Origin: Babylonia areolata | Lineage: Eukaryota > Mollusca > Gastropoda > Neogastropoda > Buccinidae | Length of the DNA: 64,000 bases | Assembly: GCF_041734735.1 (NCBI RefSeq) | Contig: NC_134897.1 | Coordinates: forward strand, 4,874,204 to 4,938,203 | Direction: 5' to 3' | Shown: positions 1 to 12,947 of the stretch, one piece after another | Layout: every line of letters starts with the position of its first letter | Numbering within the stretch: position 1 is the stretch's first letter | Notes under the pieces: model-generated | Databases searched by the model: none | What the model saw: the letters and a program-made list of their open reading frames with translations, nothing else | Told to the model about the DNA's origin: nothing | Position numbers and translations under genes: made by a program

Positions 1-540
1 TTTTGGGGGGTGGGGGTGGGGGTGTGTCAAATATATTATGTATGTATGTGTGTATGTATGTTTTGTATGATGGTCGTGTCCGACTATGACATTCAGAACA
101 TATGTATCTATGTTTCTATGTATGTATGTTTGCATTTTCTGCGAACAGCGACAGGTGATTGCGGACATAAATATATCAGATACCTGTCAACTATCGGAAA
201 ACTTATACAGTACAGCTTCCAAACTTCAACTTAATGATAATGTGAAAAAAGACTAATGTCATTTTCAGAAAGGGTGACAATTAGGCAGCGAGGGAAAGAT
301 GGTATTTCAATGGAGATATCATGACAGTTGTAAATAAACATGAATATTGTTTTCTACTCGTCTTTGTATTTGCCTGTCAGGACCTTGTAAGTAGAGCAAG
401 GGATGTTTGTTACGTATCTTGAAAATGTTTATGTCGAATAATAATTAGTTAACGGTGCTTTCAAACTTGTTTGACGCTAAAGCTGAACCAGTGGTGGCGG
501 GAAAGTAAGTCACAGCAAGTACAAAATTTGGGTAAAGAGA
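1..540. other. Gene-free stretch with G-rich and TATG microsatellite start
   Basis: The first 25 bases are G-rich. Short imperfect TATG/TGTA tracts follow to about 130. Nothing coding is recognised between 130 and 540. Confidence 0.5.
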
Positions 541-1960
541 ATACTACATTGGAACAACAGCAGTCTTCAAGTCATTAATTCTGTTAAAACACGTTTACCG
601 CTTATGGCTGCTTCTGCCTAATACTCCTGATGAAACAATAAAAAATTACAGATGTTTAAGATTTGTTTGGGATAATAAACAGGATAAAATCAACAGAAAA
701 TCGGCATGTACGAGAATAATACACGGTGGTATTGGATTGCCAGAACTAAACAGTTTTCTAAAAGCGTTAAAGTTGAGCTGGATTAGAAAATTAAAAACCA
801 GGAAGCACAAATGGATTTCGCTAGTAAATGTATTATACGTGAGATTGAAAGACATGGAAAACATGGCCCAAATTTCCTAGCATCTCTAAAAGTTGATAAC
901 ATGTTTTGGCAGGATGTATTTGATGCCTATAGATGTTACGGAAATAAAGTTCAACCGCAAAATGCAGCTGATATTCAGGCAGAATCATTGTTCTTTGATG
1001 ATAAATTTAAGTTGAATTGCACCGTACTGAGACGAAATGAACAGATTTTGAAAAATGCATGCTTTGTACGAGATATTTGTAGAGCAGATGGGGCGTGTCT
1101 ATCGTATACTGAATTTAAGGCTAAACACAATGTTAACACGCATTTTATAAATTGTGCGTCTGTAGTTAAGAAAACAAAGCAATTTACTAATAAATTAGAC
1201 ATTAATATTGACAATGGTAATGCAGCTACTCCACCAAGGTATCTCTAGCTATTACTGTCTGTGAATAAAGGAACTAGTTTGTATTATGATGTGCTTATTA
1301 ATGACGAAATCAAACCAAAATACTGTCAACAGTGGGCGAATAAATTGGAAAAGACAAATTGGCAAAAAACATACAGATGTATAAATGCTATTCAAGATGT
1401 CAAGTTAAAATGGTTTCAAATCAGGTTAGTTCACAGAATCTTAGCGACAAAAATTGTTTTAGCAAGAATGAAAATAAAACCCAGTGACAGATGCTCGTTC
1501 TGTAATGAGAACAGAGATAGTATCGAGCATATCGTTTGGAGATGTATACACGTCAAGCGTTTCTGGAAGCACTTTGAACATGTGGTAAGTAGCTGTTGTG
1601 TCAATGTTTCAAAAATAACACTGAACGAATCAATTGTTGTAGTCTGAAATGATCCAAAATATAAATCGGATAGGGTATATGACTTCATTAAACTGCTTGC
1701 AAAGTTTTTCATCTATAAATGTAAAATTTATGAAAATCTACCACATTTTCACGCATTTCAGAAAAATTAATATCTAAAAGGAAGATACGAAATAGAAAAA
1801 TACATTTCATTTGTAAACATGACCTCAATAAATTTAATGAATGATCAGAATTACTGCAACAATTTAATGGAAATAAGTCAAAACGTTGATGCTTGAATGG
1901 GATATATGAATGACAACTTATCAATCTTGAAAACGGCATTGAAAGTATTATTTGGTGTAA
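541..1960 (+). mobile_element. LINE ORF2 3' fragment, L1/Tx1-like, decayed
   Basis: This is the C-terminal third of a LINE reverse-transcriptase polyprotein. It is recognised by colinear similarity to the C-terminus of the intact ORF2 at 23604-27395 of this window. Shared stretches include 'RFVWDNKQDKINRK' (intact copy: 'NFVWDKKKDKVKR'), 'LKALKLSWIRKLK', an 'FWQDVFDAYR' block, 'VKLKWFQIRLVHRILATK', and the zinc knuckle 'CSFCNENRDSIEHIVWRC' (C-x2-C-x8-H-x4-C). The N-terminal endonuclease and RT core are absent, so the copy is 5'-truncated. Stops near 1246 and 1645, and frame changes before 811, show it is dead. The 3' UTR probably runs on to about 2300, since that stretch recurs at 51930-52560. 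Confidence 0.8.
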
Positions 1961-2560
1961 AATGAATTATGTCAATATGACATATATCCATATATGTGTG
2001 TGTATGTAAAGATACAAGTGTGTGAGTGTGTGTGCGTGTGCGTGTGCATGTGAATCAACTCCATCACTTGTAAACAGTGATAATGTGTCCATTCTAAATG
2101 TGCACAAAATTAGATTTTTTTTCTTCGTTTCTGTCTTTTGCTGAAAAAACGCGAAAAAAGGAGAAAGGAACAAAGGAAGTATATCCAGCTGCAGTCACTG
2201 ATTATGAAGACCGGATTACTTTATGACAAGCATTTTGTTTATCTGTTTATTTTTGATGATACTATTTGCTATTCAATGTTATGATTCGAAATCTATTCTT
2301 TGTATTTTGGGAGGAGCATTTGTGTTTCTTTATTTTATATAAGTGTGTGTATGTGTGTGTAGTTTTTTGTTTAAATTAAAAAAAAAATGTATTGTTTGGT
2401 TGTTGTTGTTGTTATTTTTTGTTTTTTTTGTTTTTTGTGGGTGTGTGAGTTTGTTGTTTTTTTGTTTTTTTCGTTCGTTGTTTTTTCTCCTTTTTTCCGG
2501 TTTGGTTTGTTATATCTGTTTTTGTTGTCATTGATTTTTATTATTATTATTATTATTCTT
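1961..2560 (+). repeat. LINE 3' UTR continuation and T-rich low-complexity tail
   Basis: Sequence from about 1770 to 2300 is recognisably similar to 51930-52560, for example the shared 'gtcaaaacgttgat' and 'caagcattttgtt' blocks. A GT-rich tract at 2000-2050 and poly(T)/TTG-rich DNA at 2360-2560 follow. I take it as the 3' UTR of the LINE fragment just upstream. Confidence 0.55.
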
Positions 2561-4224
2561 ATCTCTATACATGTGTGTATCCAAAAAAATGAAGAAAAAA
2601 AATGTTTGAAAAAAAGAAGAAGAAAGTCACAGGAAAAAACGTCACAGAAAATGTCACAAAATTAGGGAGGAAAAAGCCACAAAGTCAGAAAGTCACACGT
2701 GCTTACATTACATGCTTTAATCTAAGCGCCTTTGTTTTTTTATTTGTTTTGTTTTTTTTTTGTATATTTTTTTTTACTGGAATATTAGATGATGATATCT
2801 TTTGATTTTGCCGAACTCAGTCTGACATGTACTCATATCTCTCCTTTCCCACTTGTTGATGAAATGAGCCTGGTTTCAGTTTAGACGGCTCAAGCTGCAT
2901 TTGATCATATAAACAAGAGGCAAGGCCTTTAAGACTAACTTGTGCTACGTGCTTTATCCAGAAAAGGAACCACGACGGGAGAAAAAAGAAAAAGAAAAAT
3001 ATTCGAAAAGTATTCTGTATTATATGTTATAGTGTGCCAGCAGTGTCATCCCCCCACCACCCACACACTGTCCCCCTTCCCTCCCCATCCCTTCACCCCC
3101 CTTCTCCCCCTCCTTATCTCCCTTCCCGCTCCATCCAAAGTCCAGTCTTTGAGGTCGCGCCGACACCGCGCCACCCTCCCTCCTTCCACCCCACCCCCCA
3201 CCCCCCACTCCCTAGTCGGCAGCCTTTGGTCAGCAATGCCACGTCACCCGCCCCAGCTGTAGGAACACGTGCGGTTGTGTGAGGTCTGCCGCAGTCTCCG
3301 TGGGACATCTTCGAATCAGACGAGTGTCGGCATGTCAGAACATCCCGTGTGGTGGCTTGTCTTTCAAGTCGTTCCCCACCTCCCCTTTTCACAAACACGG
3401 CTGAGGTAGATGGCGGGACTTCGGAACATAAGGTAGGGAGAATTTATGCTAATGTGAACTTTGATCATGCCGGCTAACATGCCCAGAGTTGTATTGCCCT
3501 GTCTCCCCAATTTCTTTGTGACGTAAATGGGTGAACTTGTCGTCATAGAATGTGTATAGCCAAGTGGGTAGACTTGTAGCAAATCAGATCAATCTGTTGA
3601 ATTGGACGAATTGGGATTAAGCAGTGAATCTGTCAGTAATTCACATAGCGTCACTGGGACAAGCAAAGATTGGTTATTTCAGTTCAACTAGTTGGGGGAG
3701 TGAGTGTTGTAGCTTGCATTAGTATGCACAGTATGTTGTGGGAAGGGATAAAACCAGTCAGCACAGCCTGTTCTTAGCTGTCTCCCAGAAAAACTGACAC
3801 AGGGTGACTGACTGAACAGTGATGTGAGGTGCAAGGAAATCCTTGTTGGGCTGTGTGCTGCTTGTAGGTGCTGCTTATAGGTGCTGCTTTAGGTGTAGGG
3901 TGAACTTTTCACTATGTGCTGCTTGTAGGAAATACTTGAAGTAGGCAGTGTGTGCTGCCTTAGTGTGTGTTGCTTTTGCTAAGTAGGGTGAACTGCTTAG
4001 TGTATATTGTAAAGTAAACACTATAAAAACCACTCCATGTGGCCCTGCTATTGGTATGAGGAGAGCAAGTGAGTGTGTGCATCATTAGTTGATCCTATAT
4101 CCCCTGTCTGCTCCCCTCTCTCTTGGAATAGAACTGAAACACAACACCCTTTTGAGAACTAACAGTTTTTACATATATATACATATACATATAGATTTGT
4201 GTGTATGTATAAGTTCGGGAGAAA
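2561..4224. other. Gene-free stretch: A/T runs, a C-rich block and TGCTGCTT-like degenerate repeats
   Basis: Poly(A)/poly(T) runs fill 2580-2790. A short piece matching the left end of the dispersed ~600-bp repeat lies near 2911-2950. A strongly C-rich strand (CCCCAC/CCTCC) occupies 3045-3215. Degenerate copies of a 'gtgctgcttgtaggt' motif lie at 3845-3990. The reading frames across the C-rich block are compositional artefacts. No gene is recognised. Confidence 0.5.
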
Positions 4225-4305
4225 AAAGGCACGCAAGCGGGATCGAACCATGCATGTTTAGTTGGGAAGTAAGCTGTCTTATCCACAGCGCTACAGCGCA
4301 TCTGA
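4225..4305 (-). repeat. tRNA-like sequence, probable SINE head or tRNA pseudogene
   Basis: On the minus strand there is an A-box-like 'TAGCGCTGTGGATAAGAC' followed about 35 bases later by a B box 'GGTTCGATCCC'. Together these make the internal pol III promoter of a tRNA. The arms do not pair well enough for a functional tRNA, so I read it as a tRNA-derived SINE head or a dead tRNA copy. No SINE body was identified next to it. Confidence 0.4.
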
Positions 4306-5090
4306 CGTCATTTGTTTCTTGGCACAACATATTGGACGTAATAACACCGTTTAAATCAAGTTTTCTGGGTGTTTTTTTATATCTCGATTATTTCACAAAT
4401 TCTTTTAATTCGACGATAAAGGAGACGTTGCCATCGCTTCAAACACACAGCAACACAGAGCTGTTTTTTCTAGCTCTGCACAAACTAGTCCAGTACAATG
4501 GGCTGACCGAAACGGAAAGAAACGATTGTTTCAATTTGTCTTTTATGTTCATTCCAGATAGTTCAGTGTCCATTTTATACTATTTATTTGCAGTGAACAC
4601 GTTGATGGTGTAAAAGTTAGTGTCTGTGTACGTGCTCTGTCCAGAATTTGCATTTCTTTTCTTTAAATTGCGAAGAAAGAAAACGAGGTCATGCGGTCTT
4701 CTTACCAAACATAGCCTACCTTCCGGCAACTGGGGAGTGGTGATACAGTGTTTTCCGAATCCGGAAGGTGGCTCAACGAAATAAACCGTTAACTCACTCA
4801 GTACGGCCAGTCCTCTCTTCTCCTCTACATAGACCCCTCGGATGTCCAGTGGGTGTCTGAATGACCCAACCTTTAGCTTCCGTCGTCAGAACTGTGGTAT
4901 TCTTTGTCAACATTCACGTCTTCAGTATAAGAGCGTTCCGCTTGCAATATTTTGATGATGGTAATTGGGATGAAACGCTGTTAACGTCGTCTCTTTCGCC
5001 ATTCGTATGGAGAGAGTTAATGATCCGGAAATACGGCTTAATTCGGGAGACTTAAATCATATATTAGTATGACTGGGAAGACTTTTTCCT
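4306..5090. other. Gene-free stretch
   Basis: No coding similarity, repeat family or RNA gene is recognised. The open frame crossing 4089-4613 spans the tRNA-like element and has no recognisable domain. Confidence 0.4.
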
Positions 5091-5094
5091 ACTA

Positions 5095-5164
5095 TGTTTT
5101 AGCCAAATTTGGTATCGGCAGACAAAGTATTTACAGAGAAAATGGCAATGTTTAAGTTTATCAA

Positions 5165-5230
<66 letters not shown>

Positions 5231-5296
5231 GCAACTGAACATCGTGTTATGAAATAAAATAGACTCAATTTGTTTGCACAAGTGAGTCAATAAAAT
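5095..5296 (+). repeat. Dispersed ~600-bp repeat, copy D (right-end fragment) with (AC)n
   Basis: This matches the right third of the copies at 12948-13555 and 53137-53741: a 'gacaaagtatttacagagaaa' like stretch, then an (AC)n microsatellite at about 5166-5226, then 'cacaagtgagtc' at the end. The left two thirds are missing. Confidence 0.75.
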
Positions 5297-5849
5297 GGAA
5301 TATTATGACTTGTCCTCACCTTTGCATTGAAAAAAATAAGTGACCACAATAACTGATCATTGACACTTCTCCCTGTGGTTTATGTGAGGGTTAAATAAAT
5401 CTTTAATCTGGTTGTGTGGTACATGCTCAACTACATTTTGATTTAGTGACTTCCCTCGTGGAAGTGATCCAGAGCAATAAAGGTGGCGTAAAATTAATGA
5501 TTATATATTAAGTAAAGCATTCCGCATTGTGTGGGTGGGACATCAGACAGAACAGGGAATGTCAACTGATCTGGTACTTTCAAAACTTATTTTTCGCCGT
5601 GAATTTTAATCTGTCACTTTTTTCCTTCCAGGTTTTGTGACTTTTTTCCAAACTCATTTTGTTACATTTTTCCTGTCACTGTTCCCCAGAGACTTTCTTT
5701 CCTATGATCCAACAAGTAGCTAATTAAGGTGCCGAAATATGGGATATAGACAAAGCTGCTATTTACATACATCTGTTTGCTCTTAAGAAAATTTGGTATG
5801 TTGATATCCAAATATCTAATTTTGTCTGCGGTGAAACAAGTTGTTCCTC
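5297..5849. other. Gene-free stretch
   Basis: No coding or repeat signal was recognised between the repeat fragment and the LINE fragment downstream. Confidence 0.35.
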
Positions 5850-6310
5850 TATTTACATAAATTCACCCTCGTAATGCATTAGATATTGGCTGGAGATTAG
5901 TACGTATAGACAAAGAAAGATTGCCGTATAAAGCGTATAAAATGTTATTTGACTCAGAACGTGTTTTTGCTTCAAAATGGATTTCGTTTTGTGTGAATGA
6001 ATCAAGGTGCTGAAAATACGAATGCCTTTTTAAAAGAACGACAAAGACTGAAAGATGACAAAACTGATACGAACATGTACAAAGCAGTGAGGGATATTCC
6101 ATTATACAGACTGTTTAAATCATCTATAAATCTTGAACAGTATCTTTTGCTTGACATTGGCAGGCGTCTGAGGTGTTTAATGACAAGATTTCGATGTGGT
6201 ATGTCAGATATAACAGAACACTATTACCGGAAAAGAAAATGTATTCCACAAAAAAATATTGTGAAAACCCTTCCTTGTTCAGGACTACATGCTTATTGCA
6301 AATCAAATGA
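5850..6310 (+). mobile_element. LINE C-terminal fragment, same superfamily as 7933-11581
   Basis: Decayed C-terminal LINE coding sequence. In one frame it reads 'MNQGAENTNAFLKERQRLKD', then 'INLEQYLLLDIGRRLRCLM' and 'TRFRCGMSDITEHYYR'. These blocks occur in the same order in the minus-strand copy at 11885-12945 ('NQGVGSIQAFIGVFRQRL', 'LKPYLMLNMDRHLKY', 'TIFRLGITELAVHHYR'). The upstream half is broken by stops. No endonuclease or RT core is present, so it is a 5'-truncated dead copy. Confidence 0.65.
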
Positions 6311-7930
6311 ATCAATAAGGAATTTGTGTGTTTACTTATACAAAGCCTTTACGCGGTGCACTATCATATGGTTTTGAACGTACTAATTGTTTACAATATA
6401 GTTTAATTATGCATTTCTCTCAGTTTATTACTATTCAAATGAGCCAGTTTGCAAATTCATGTGAACTACCCATGTTTATTGTATCCCGTACAGAACGGGT
6501 CAAGGCCTTACAGAAACTTTTCGACCTCTCTGTCTCTCTCTGTGTGTCTCACACACACACACATCATGAATTCGGGTTGGCGGGCTCGTTTTATTACCAT
6601 GTGTTGACCTGCAGAAGTACCATGGATGTGTATTTCTTACGAGGTACAAACTGCACGAATATCATGATGTGTACAAAGAAGAGAGGGAGGGGAAGATGCA
6701 TGTTGACACGCTGTAATATGAGCAATTTACTGCGGTCCTTAGATCTTAAGTCTTTATCTCTCGCGAAATACATGGCATGCTCCTATCAATACAAATTATT
6801 CGAATAAATTATGTTCCTGGCCCAGCTGGTTCTCCAGTTAGACAATGGAGGCACGTGCTTTTGAAAGCATGCCTATCATGAAAAATCAGGAAACGGATAA
6901 CATGAAATAACTCATCGAAGCACAAAAACAGACGGAGAGCAGCAGCTCACATTCCACGAAAAGAAATTTTCTGTGAATGAAGTATAGAGCAAAAAATAAG
7001 TATTACTGAGATTTACTATCTTCAAGAGAGAATCCAATGTGAGTGTGGCAAGAATAGTCAACTCACGAAGAATTGAAGTCCAATGGCATTTCTGTTAATC
7101 AACAAAATAAAAATAAAAATCTCCCTAATAAACAATGTATTGTCAGTAATAAACTAAATAACCTAAATAAATCGAAACATTCTCATCATCCTCGACACAT
7201 AATAGCCTTTTAAGTTTATCTTTTCTAATTCATCCAATATAATTATGAATTGCTAGAGTGGTGGAACAGACAATATGATTCTGAAAAGATCAGCTTCGAG
7301 AATCACAGCCACACTGACATACATTTAAAAGCTTATTATGGACAGACTGTACTTACGAATATTTTAAAATCAGCAATACTTCTTATTTACTAATCAAGTG
7401 ACAAGTCATATTCTTCACACGGTTGGTCAATTTCTGTTATATCCTTTTTACACATTAAGACAATGAGTTGAATGTCAGTGAGCTCTCTGGTAGGACATGT
7501 GGAAATGTCAGTGATGTGAGAAGGCCTGATGTCTTCAGCAATACACATGCTACTGTCGATGGATCCACTGGCAAACTGGACCAAGATACCCAGCTACAGA
7601 GCCAAGAGCCAAATACTGATGACGTTTGAGCTAACATGGGTTTCTTTCATGTCATTTCACAGCACAACTGTGCAACTATAACTGCATCCAAACCACCCCT
7701 TCCAGGTCACCAGCCACCCCCACCCCCCAACACACACGTGCAGTGGACCAACACTGGAGACAAAACTGGTACAACAATACAACAATGACAGGCCAACAAG
7801 CAACGATTACATCTACTGATGAAGTGCTGACATTGTAGATCTTGCAGGCAATATTGTATTGAGGTAACGCGCATTAACTGTATTATATCTTTTGGGTTTT
7901 TTTCTTTCTCTTTTCCTTTTTTTCATTGTC
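6311..7930. other. Stretch with no recognised gene
   Basis: Contains a short AC tract near 6550 and A-rich DNA around 7090-7170. Small frames at 7390-7640 on both strands show no domain. Part of 7200-7930 could be the 5' UTR or ORF1 region of the LINE that begins its endonuclease at 7933, but nothing specific supports that. Confidence 0.35.
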
Positions 7931-7932
7931 TA

Positions 7933-10900
7933 ATGCCAAAAACAACTTTAAAGATATTATCATGGAACCTTAAGGGTTATACAGAGACAATTGACGGACT
8001 TAAGATAAATAAATTAGTTGACCCCGATCTTTCACGGGATTTCAAAGAATATGACATACTTTTTTTTTTCAAGAAACGCACCTGAATAAAGAAAGTGCAC
8101 ATAATATATATCATCCAGAATTATCACCAGGAATTCACTATGTACGACAAAAACGGAGTAAAGCAGCAAGTTGATCTGGTGGTATATCGGTATATATCAA
8201 AGAAAATATCCGAAGATACGTCAAAATTCTACCATATAGTAACAGTGATCTAGTATGGTTAATGATACCTGGGACCAACAATGACAATGATATTTACATT
8301 GGATGTGTATATATCCCACCACAAACATCGTCATTTGGTCGGGACAACACCGCGAGCATATGGGACAAGATAGAGGACAGCGTGGAACAATTAACACTAA
8401 AAGGAAATGTTATATTGTGTGGTGATTTTAATGCACGAACTGCGCAATTTACTGATTACATTAAGATGGATTCTGATAACAATGTATATAATTTACCATG
8501 TACTTATTCATTTGACACAGTGCGATAGAAATTCCACGGACTCTTTGATACAAAGAACTGGCAGAAAATTGATATCAGTGTGCATTGACAATGATCTGTG
8601 CATCCTTAATGGAAGAACACTGGGTGATCTTTATGGGCGTTTCACATGCTATAATCAGCATGGTAGTAGTGCTGTAGATTATTTTATTCGCTCTGAGGCA
8701 ATTAGTCAGGAAATATTACACATGAAAGTTCACCCTCTTACAAGGTTTTCTGATCATTGCCAACTAGAAATAAAATTATTTATGACTTGACTATGGAGAC
8801 AAAAACCAAATATATTAGATAAATCTCACGATAGAAGTTTACTTAAAAATACATTTAAACAAAACTATATTGATAAAAAATACATTTGGGATCAATATTC
8901 ATCAGCAGCATATGTCAAAGTTTTAGGTTTACCATGGATACAGGAACAAATACATAATATACTTAACAAACTGAGCGGTTAAACTGTTAATCAATATATC
9001 GTTAATGACATAGAAGTGAATGACGTTGTCAATGAATTCACACAAATAATGACGTCAGCTGCGAGTGTTAGTCTAAGAATAGAATGTAGATTTCATAAGC
9101 AAAAACGCCGGAGAAATAAAAAATGGTTTGACAGAGACTGTTATCAACACAGGAGAGATATTAAATCAATTTTGAATGCGTTAAATAGGCAGCCACACAA
9201 TCAGTCTTTACGTCAAAAATATTTTGCTGAACGCAAGGTACAAAACAGACTGTTAAAACAAAAGAAACGTTCATATAAAAATATCTTAGTGAAGGAATTA
9301 AACGAGGCGCTCAATAAAGATCCAAAGTCAGCATGGAAAACAATTAAAACTTTGCAGACAATGGGAGAACAGAACGAATGTAAACATCAATTAAATGTTT
9401 CAAAATGGATTTATCATTTAGAAAATTTAATTGGAAAAGACGTGGAAATAAATGACGTGCAAAAATCAAAAGTTCAAGATGAACTTGAAAACACCGAAAT
9501 GTTAGATGATTGTAATACATTAAGTTTCAATAAAGAAATTACTGAAGAAGAAATACGAAAGGCATTCCTAAGTAAAAAAAAAAAAAAAAACAACAACAAA
9601 AATCGCCAAGAAGGGACGCAATAACAAATGAGATGATCAAAAGCAGTCTTCCCGTTCTGTTACCTGTCATGCAAAAGCTATATAATATAATATATACAAC
9701 AGGTATGTATCCAGACAATTGAAAAACTGGTATCAGTATCCCTTTATATAAAAGCGGCAACCCAATGGACCCAAATAACTACCGGGGAATTACACTGACT
9801 GATACATTTTGTAAAGTATTCTGCACAATCCTGAATACAAGAATGAATGAATATCTGGAGACTAACAACGTTTTGATCAAAGAACAAGCCGGATTTCGAA
9901 AAAAAAAACCCTATAGAACCACTGATCAAATCTTTGTTTTAAAAAAGCTAGCAGATGAGATAATGAAAAAAACAGTCGACTACATGGTTGTTTTGTAGAC
10001 TTTCAAAAAGCGTTCAACAGTGTTTGGCATGATGCAATGATGCTGAAGCTACACCGAATAGGAATAAAAGGTAAATGTTTTAATATCATAAAAAATATGT
10101 ATACGAACGCTAAAATCTACGCAGAATCACAAGATCATTTCAGCAGAGAATTTATTATTCGAAAGGGGGTACATCAGGGAAATACACTCAGCCCAACTCT
10201 ATTCAATATTTTCATAAATGATATTACCACAGATATGACAGATTTGAACTCCCCAACAATTCACAACACTTCATCTACTAGACTCCCATGTCTTTTATAT
10301 GCAGATGATTTAGTTCTTTTATCATTATCTAAAGACGGCTTGCAACAAAAGCTGAACATCTTACACTCTTACTGCAATCAATAGGGCTTACGTTTGAATA
10401 GAGAAAAGACAAAAGTAATCGTTTTTCAAAAACTGTCCCTAAAATACCCCTACATTTTAAATGTGGAGAGGACATAATTGAAACAGCAGAAGAATATCAA
10501 TATTTATGGGTTATATTTCATAGAAATGGTAACTTAAGTCGAGCACAATGTCGTCTTAAAAATCAAGCAAATAAGGCTCTACATGTGCTACTCAGAACAT
10601 TTCGTAATACAAATATGAATATAGATATCATGTGTCAGTTATATGATATTTTGATAACGCCTATTTCAACATATGGAGCAGAAGTTTGGTTTCCATATGA
10701 TGTTGCAGGAGATGTATCGTTTAATTTATTCGAATTATTCAGTAATTGTCTTTTCAACAAATTTCCACATGAAAGACTTCATGTCAAGTTTTGTAAGCAA
10801 TTACTTGGTGTACATAAAAGAGCAATGGTTCTCCCCGTTTTAGGAGAATTAGGAAGATTCCCTATTAGCCTAAAAATAATATGTCACGTTATTAGCTATT

Positions 10901-11581
10901 GGATACACATATTAGAGCTTCCTCAAAATTCACTTGTAGACACAACATATAAATGCATGTATCGTCAAACAAATGAAAATGTTCAGTGGCTACTTTTCAT
11001 AAGAAATGTATTAACTAGCACTGGATTAGATCATGTTTGGAAAAAATCAGTTCACTTTTAGTGTTAAAAGATTAAAGTATGCTATATCCAAGAAGCTTGA
11101 AAATGAATATGTAAAATTTTGGAAACAGAAACATGACAATTCATCTAAATTAGAATTTTACAAGAACGCTGTGACAAATTATAAAATTGAACCGTATTTA
11201 AAGAATACAGCAAATACACAACACAGGAAAGCACTGACTATGTTACGAATCAGCGCCCATGACTTACAAATCGAACAGGGAAGATATAAAAATACACCAA
11301 AAGAACAAAGACTGTGTGATACTTGTAACAGTTTAGAAGATAAGATTCACTTTTTAGACAATTGTGTAAAGTACAATACTTACAGACACAGATTCCTAAT
11401 CGATATATGTCGTCCAAATGCAAAGCCTAGTGAATTGACCCTTCTAACAGAAATACAGCCAAGGCTGGCGAAATTTGTTCATGAATGTTTCTCTTCTTAA
11501 TATGGTCATGTTTATGTTTCATTGTGTCTTATAAACTTTAAGGTTTTATGACAATAAAAAGTATTCTATTCTATTCTATTC
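7933..11581 (+). mobile_element. Near full-length non-LTR retrotransposon (APE endonuclease + RT), inactivated
   Basis: A LINE ORF2 in the expected order. APE-type endonuclease from the ATG at 7933: 'LSWNLKGY', 'FFQETHL', 'LCGDFNAR', 'AVDYFI', 'FSDHC'. Then a basic linker. RT: 'NNYRGITLTD', 'QAGFR', 'KGVHQGNTLSPTLFN', catalytic 'YADDLVLLS'. Then a C-terminal region ending in the Cys-rich 'RLCDTCNSLEDKIHFLDNC'. An AATAAA lies just before the tail, a short (ATTCT)n tract at about 11562-11581. The frame is broken roughly nine times. Examples are the T-run near 8070, an in-frame TGA near 8174, the A-run at 9572-9589, and TAG codons near 9996, 10382 and 11059. It cannot mobilise itself. The clade was not assigned. 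Confidence 0.85.
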
Positions 11582-11654
11582 ACACACCACACATACACAT
11601 TCATTATGATTAAATGTACTTTTTTCACATCATCATCAGCATCGTCGTTGGCAG

Positions 11655-11861
11655 AGGTGAGAACTAAGAACGCACAAACAACAGTGCCGCCACTGCCAAC
11701 ATGGACAGGGAAGACCGCAACATCAGCGACAGACGCCCTAACGACCAGCCACATGAAGAGCTGCCGCGGGACCAGAGGCTGCATGGCGGGGTCGTTCAGG
11801 AGAGGAACTGGTTTCTGTCTGTGTAACGCAACACACCATTCTGATGATGACTGCCTCATAG
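11655..11861 (+). CDS. Candidate host exon, small cysteine-rich module (phase 1-1)
   Basis: This lies in sequence that belongs to neither flanking LINE. It is bounded by a plausible acceptor (cgttggcag) and donor (ATAG|gtcagt). Between them is one open frame of 207 bp, exactly 69 codons, with phase 1 at both ends, the symmetric phase typical of extracellular domain exons. The translation is Ser/Thr-rich at first, then Cys-rich: 'SCRGTRGCMAG', 'GTGFCLCNATHHS', 'DDDCL'. The spacing is C-x6-C-x11-C-x1-C-x9-C. No family is recognised. Another frame of the same stretch and the opposite strand are also partly open, so this is only a candidate. Confidence 0.3.
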
Positions 11862-11884
11862 GTCAGTGACAGTGAGTAGACAGA

Positions 11885-12945
11885 GAGATTCAAGATGGTT
11901 TATTCATGTATAGGCTTAGGCCCCTTATGAAAGGGAATGTGAACATTATTTTACAAACAATACATCACGACATGTGAGCATCAATAAACACAGTCAAACA
12001 AAAATATACCTGCATTACAGTTCAATGTGTAGAGCAATAAACGAAAAACAAACAAACAAGAAAACAAACAGCGTTTTCACGAAGTAGCCATTTCTCTGAA
12101 TTTGAAAGCTTTGTATAAAAATAGTGAAAATTTGCGAACAAGTTCAGGGGAAGTAGATGACATCAATAAGTTCAGTTTAAACAACGTAGGTTTACTATAC
12201 TATTTAGGCTGAATAAACTCTTCTCGAATGTTCCTTAAAGCTGGACAGTAAAGAACAAAGTGAATCTCATTTTCTCGTGATTCTTTACATAATGGACAGG
12301 TCAGATCACTGTTGTTACATGTTCTGTATCTGTAATGATGGACCGCTAATTCTGTAATACCTAATCTAAATATTGTCGTCATATATTTTAAATGTCTATC
12401 CATATTCAACATTAAGTAAGGTTTCAGATCAGACACACTGCAAAAATTCTCATAGAAACTAAATCTTTCACTATTCTGAATGTGATCAGACCACTTCTGC
12501 CATCTACAATCAATCAGACGTTGTCGAAACACACCGATAAACGCCTGGATGCTACCAACACCTTGGTTTAACCAAACAAATCCAAATCCATATTCAAACA
12601 AACAGTGATGAATCTTGGTTATCCAGTTCACTCTGCCTTTAGCATCTAAATCATATAGCATATCGTAAGCTTTGCGGGGTGTTCTGTTATGTTCCATTTG
12701 TAGTAATCTCAACCAGTAACGTATACACCTGACTGCAGAAACTAGATATAACCGGTATCGATTCGTTTCACCATATACTAAGTAATTTGGCGTTTGCCTA
12801 TGTACTCCTACAGATCTTGACAGATGTTTGAAGTCCTACTTTTCAAATCACCATTTAATTTAACATAAGCATCATGTGCCACTAAACAGTCAGTCATACA
12901 GTCTTCAAGTATACAAATCCCATTATCAATATCAAAATAAGTATA
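11885..12945 (-). mobile_element. LINE C-terminal fragment with 3' UTR, minus strand
   Basis: The open segment 12712-12200 encodes the C-terminal part of a LINE protein: 'LLQMEHNRTPRKAYDML', a basic middle, and the Cys-rich knuckle 'CPLCKESRENEIHFVLYC' (C-x2-C ... H-x4-C). It is colinear with 10840-11500 of the LINE at 7933-11581 but clearly diverged. The region 12200-11885 is noncoding and probably its 3' UTR. Upstream frames to about 12945 are broken. The dispersed ~600-bp repeat begins immediately beyond, at 12948. Confidence 0.7.
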
Positions 12946-12947
12946 AC

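Noticed and set aside
2942-3398. Overlapping Pro/His-rich and Gly-rich frames on both strands
   Set aside because: They are explained by the C-rich strand at 3045-3215. No conserved motif or splice context.
4089-4613. 174-codon open frame as a host gene
   Set aside because: It runs across a tRNA-like element on the opposite strand and AT-rich DNA, with no domain or splice context.
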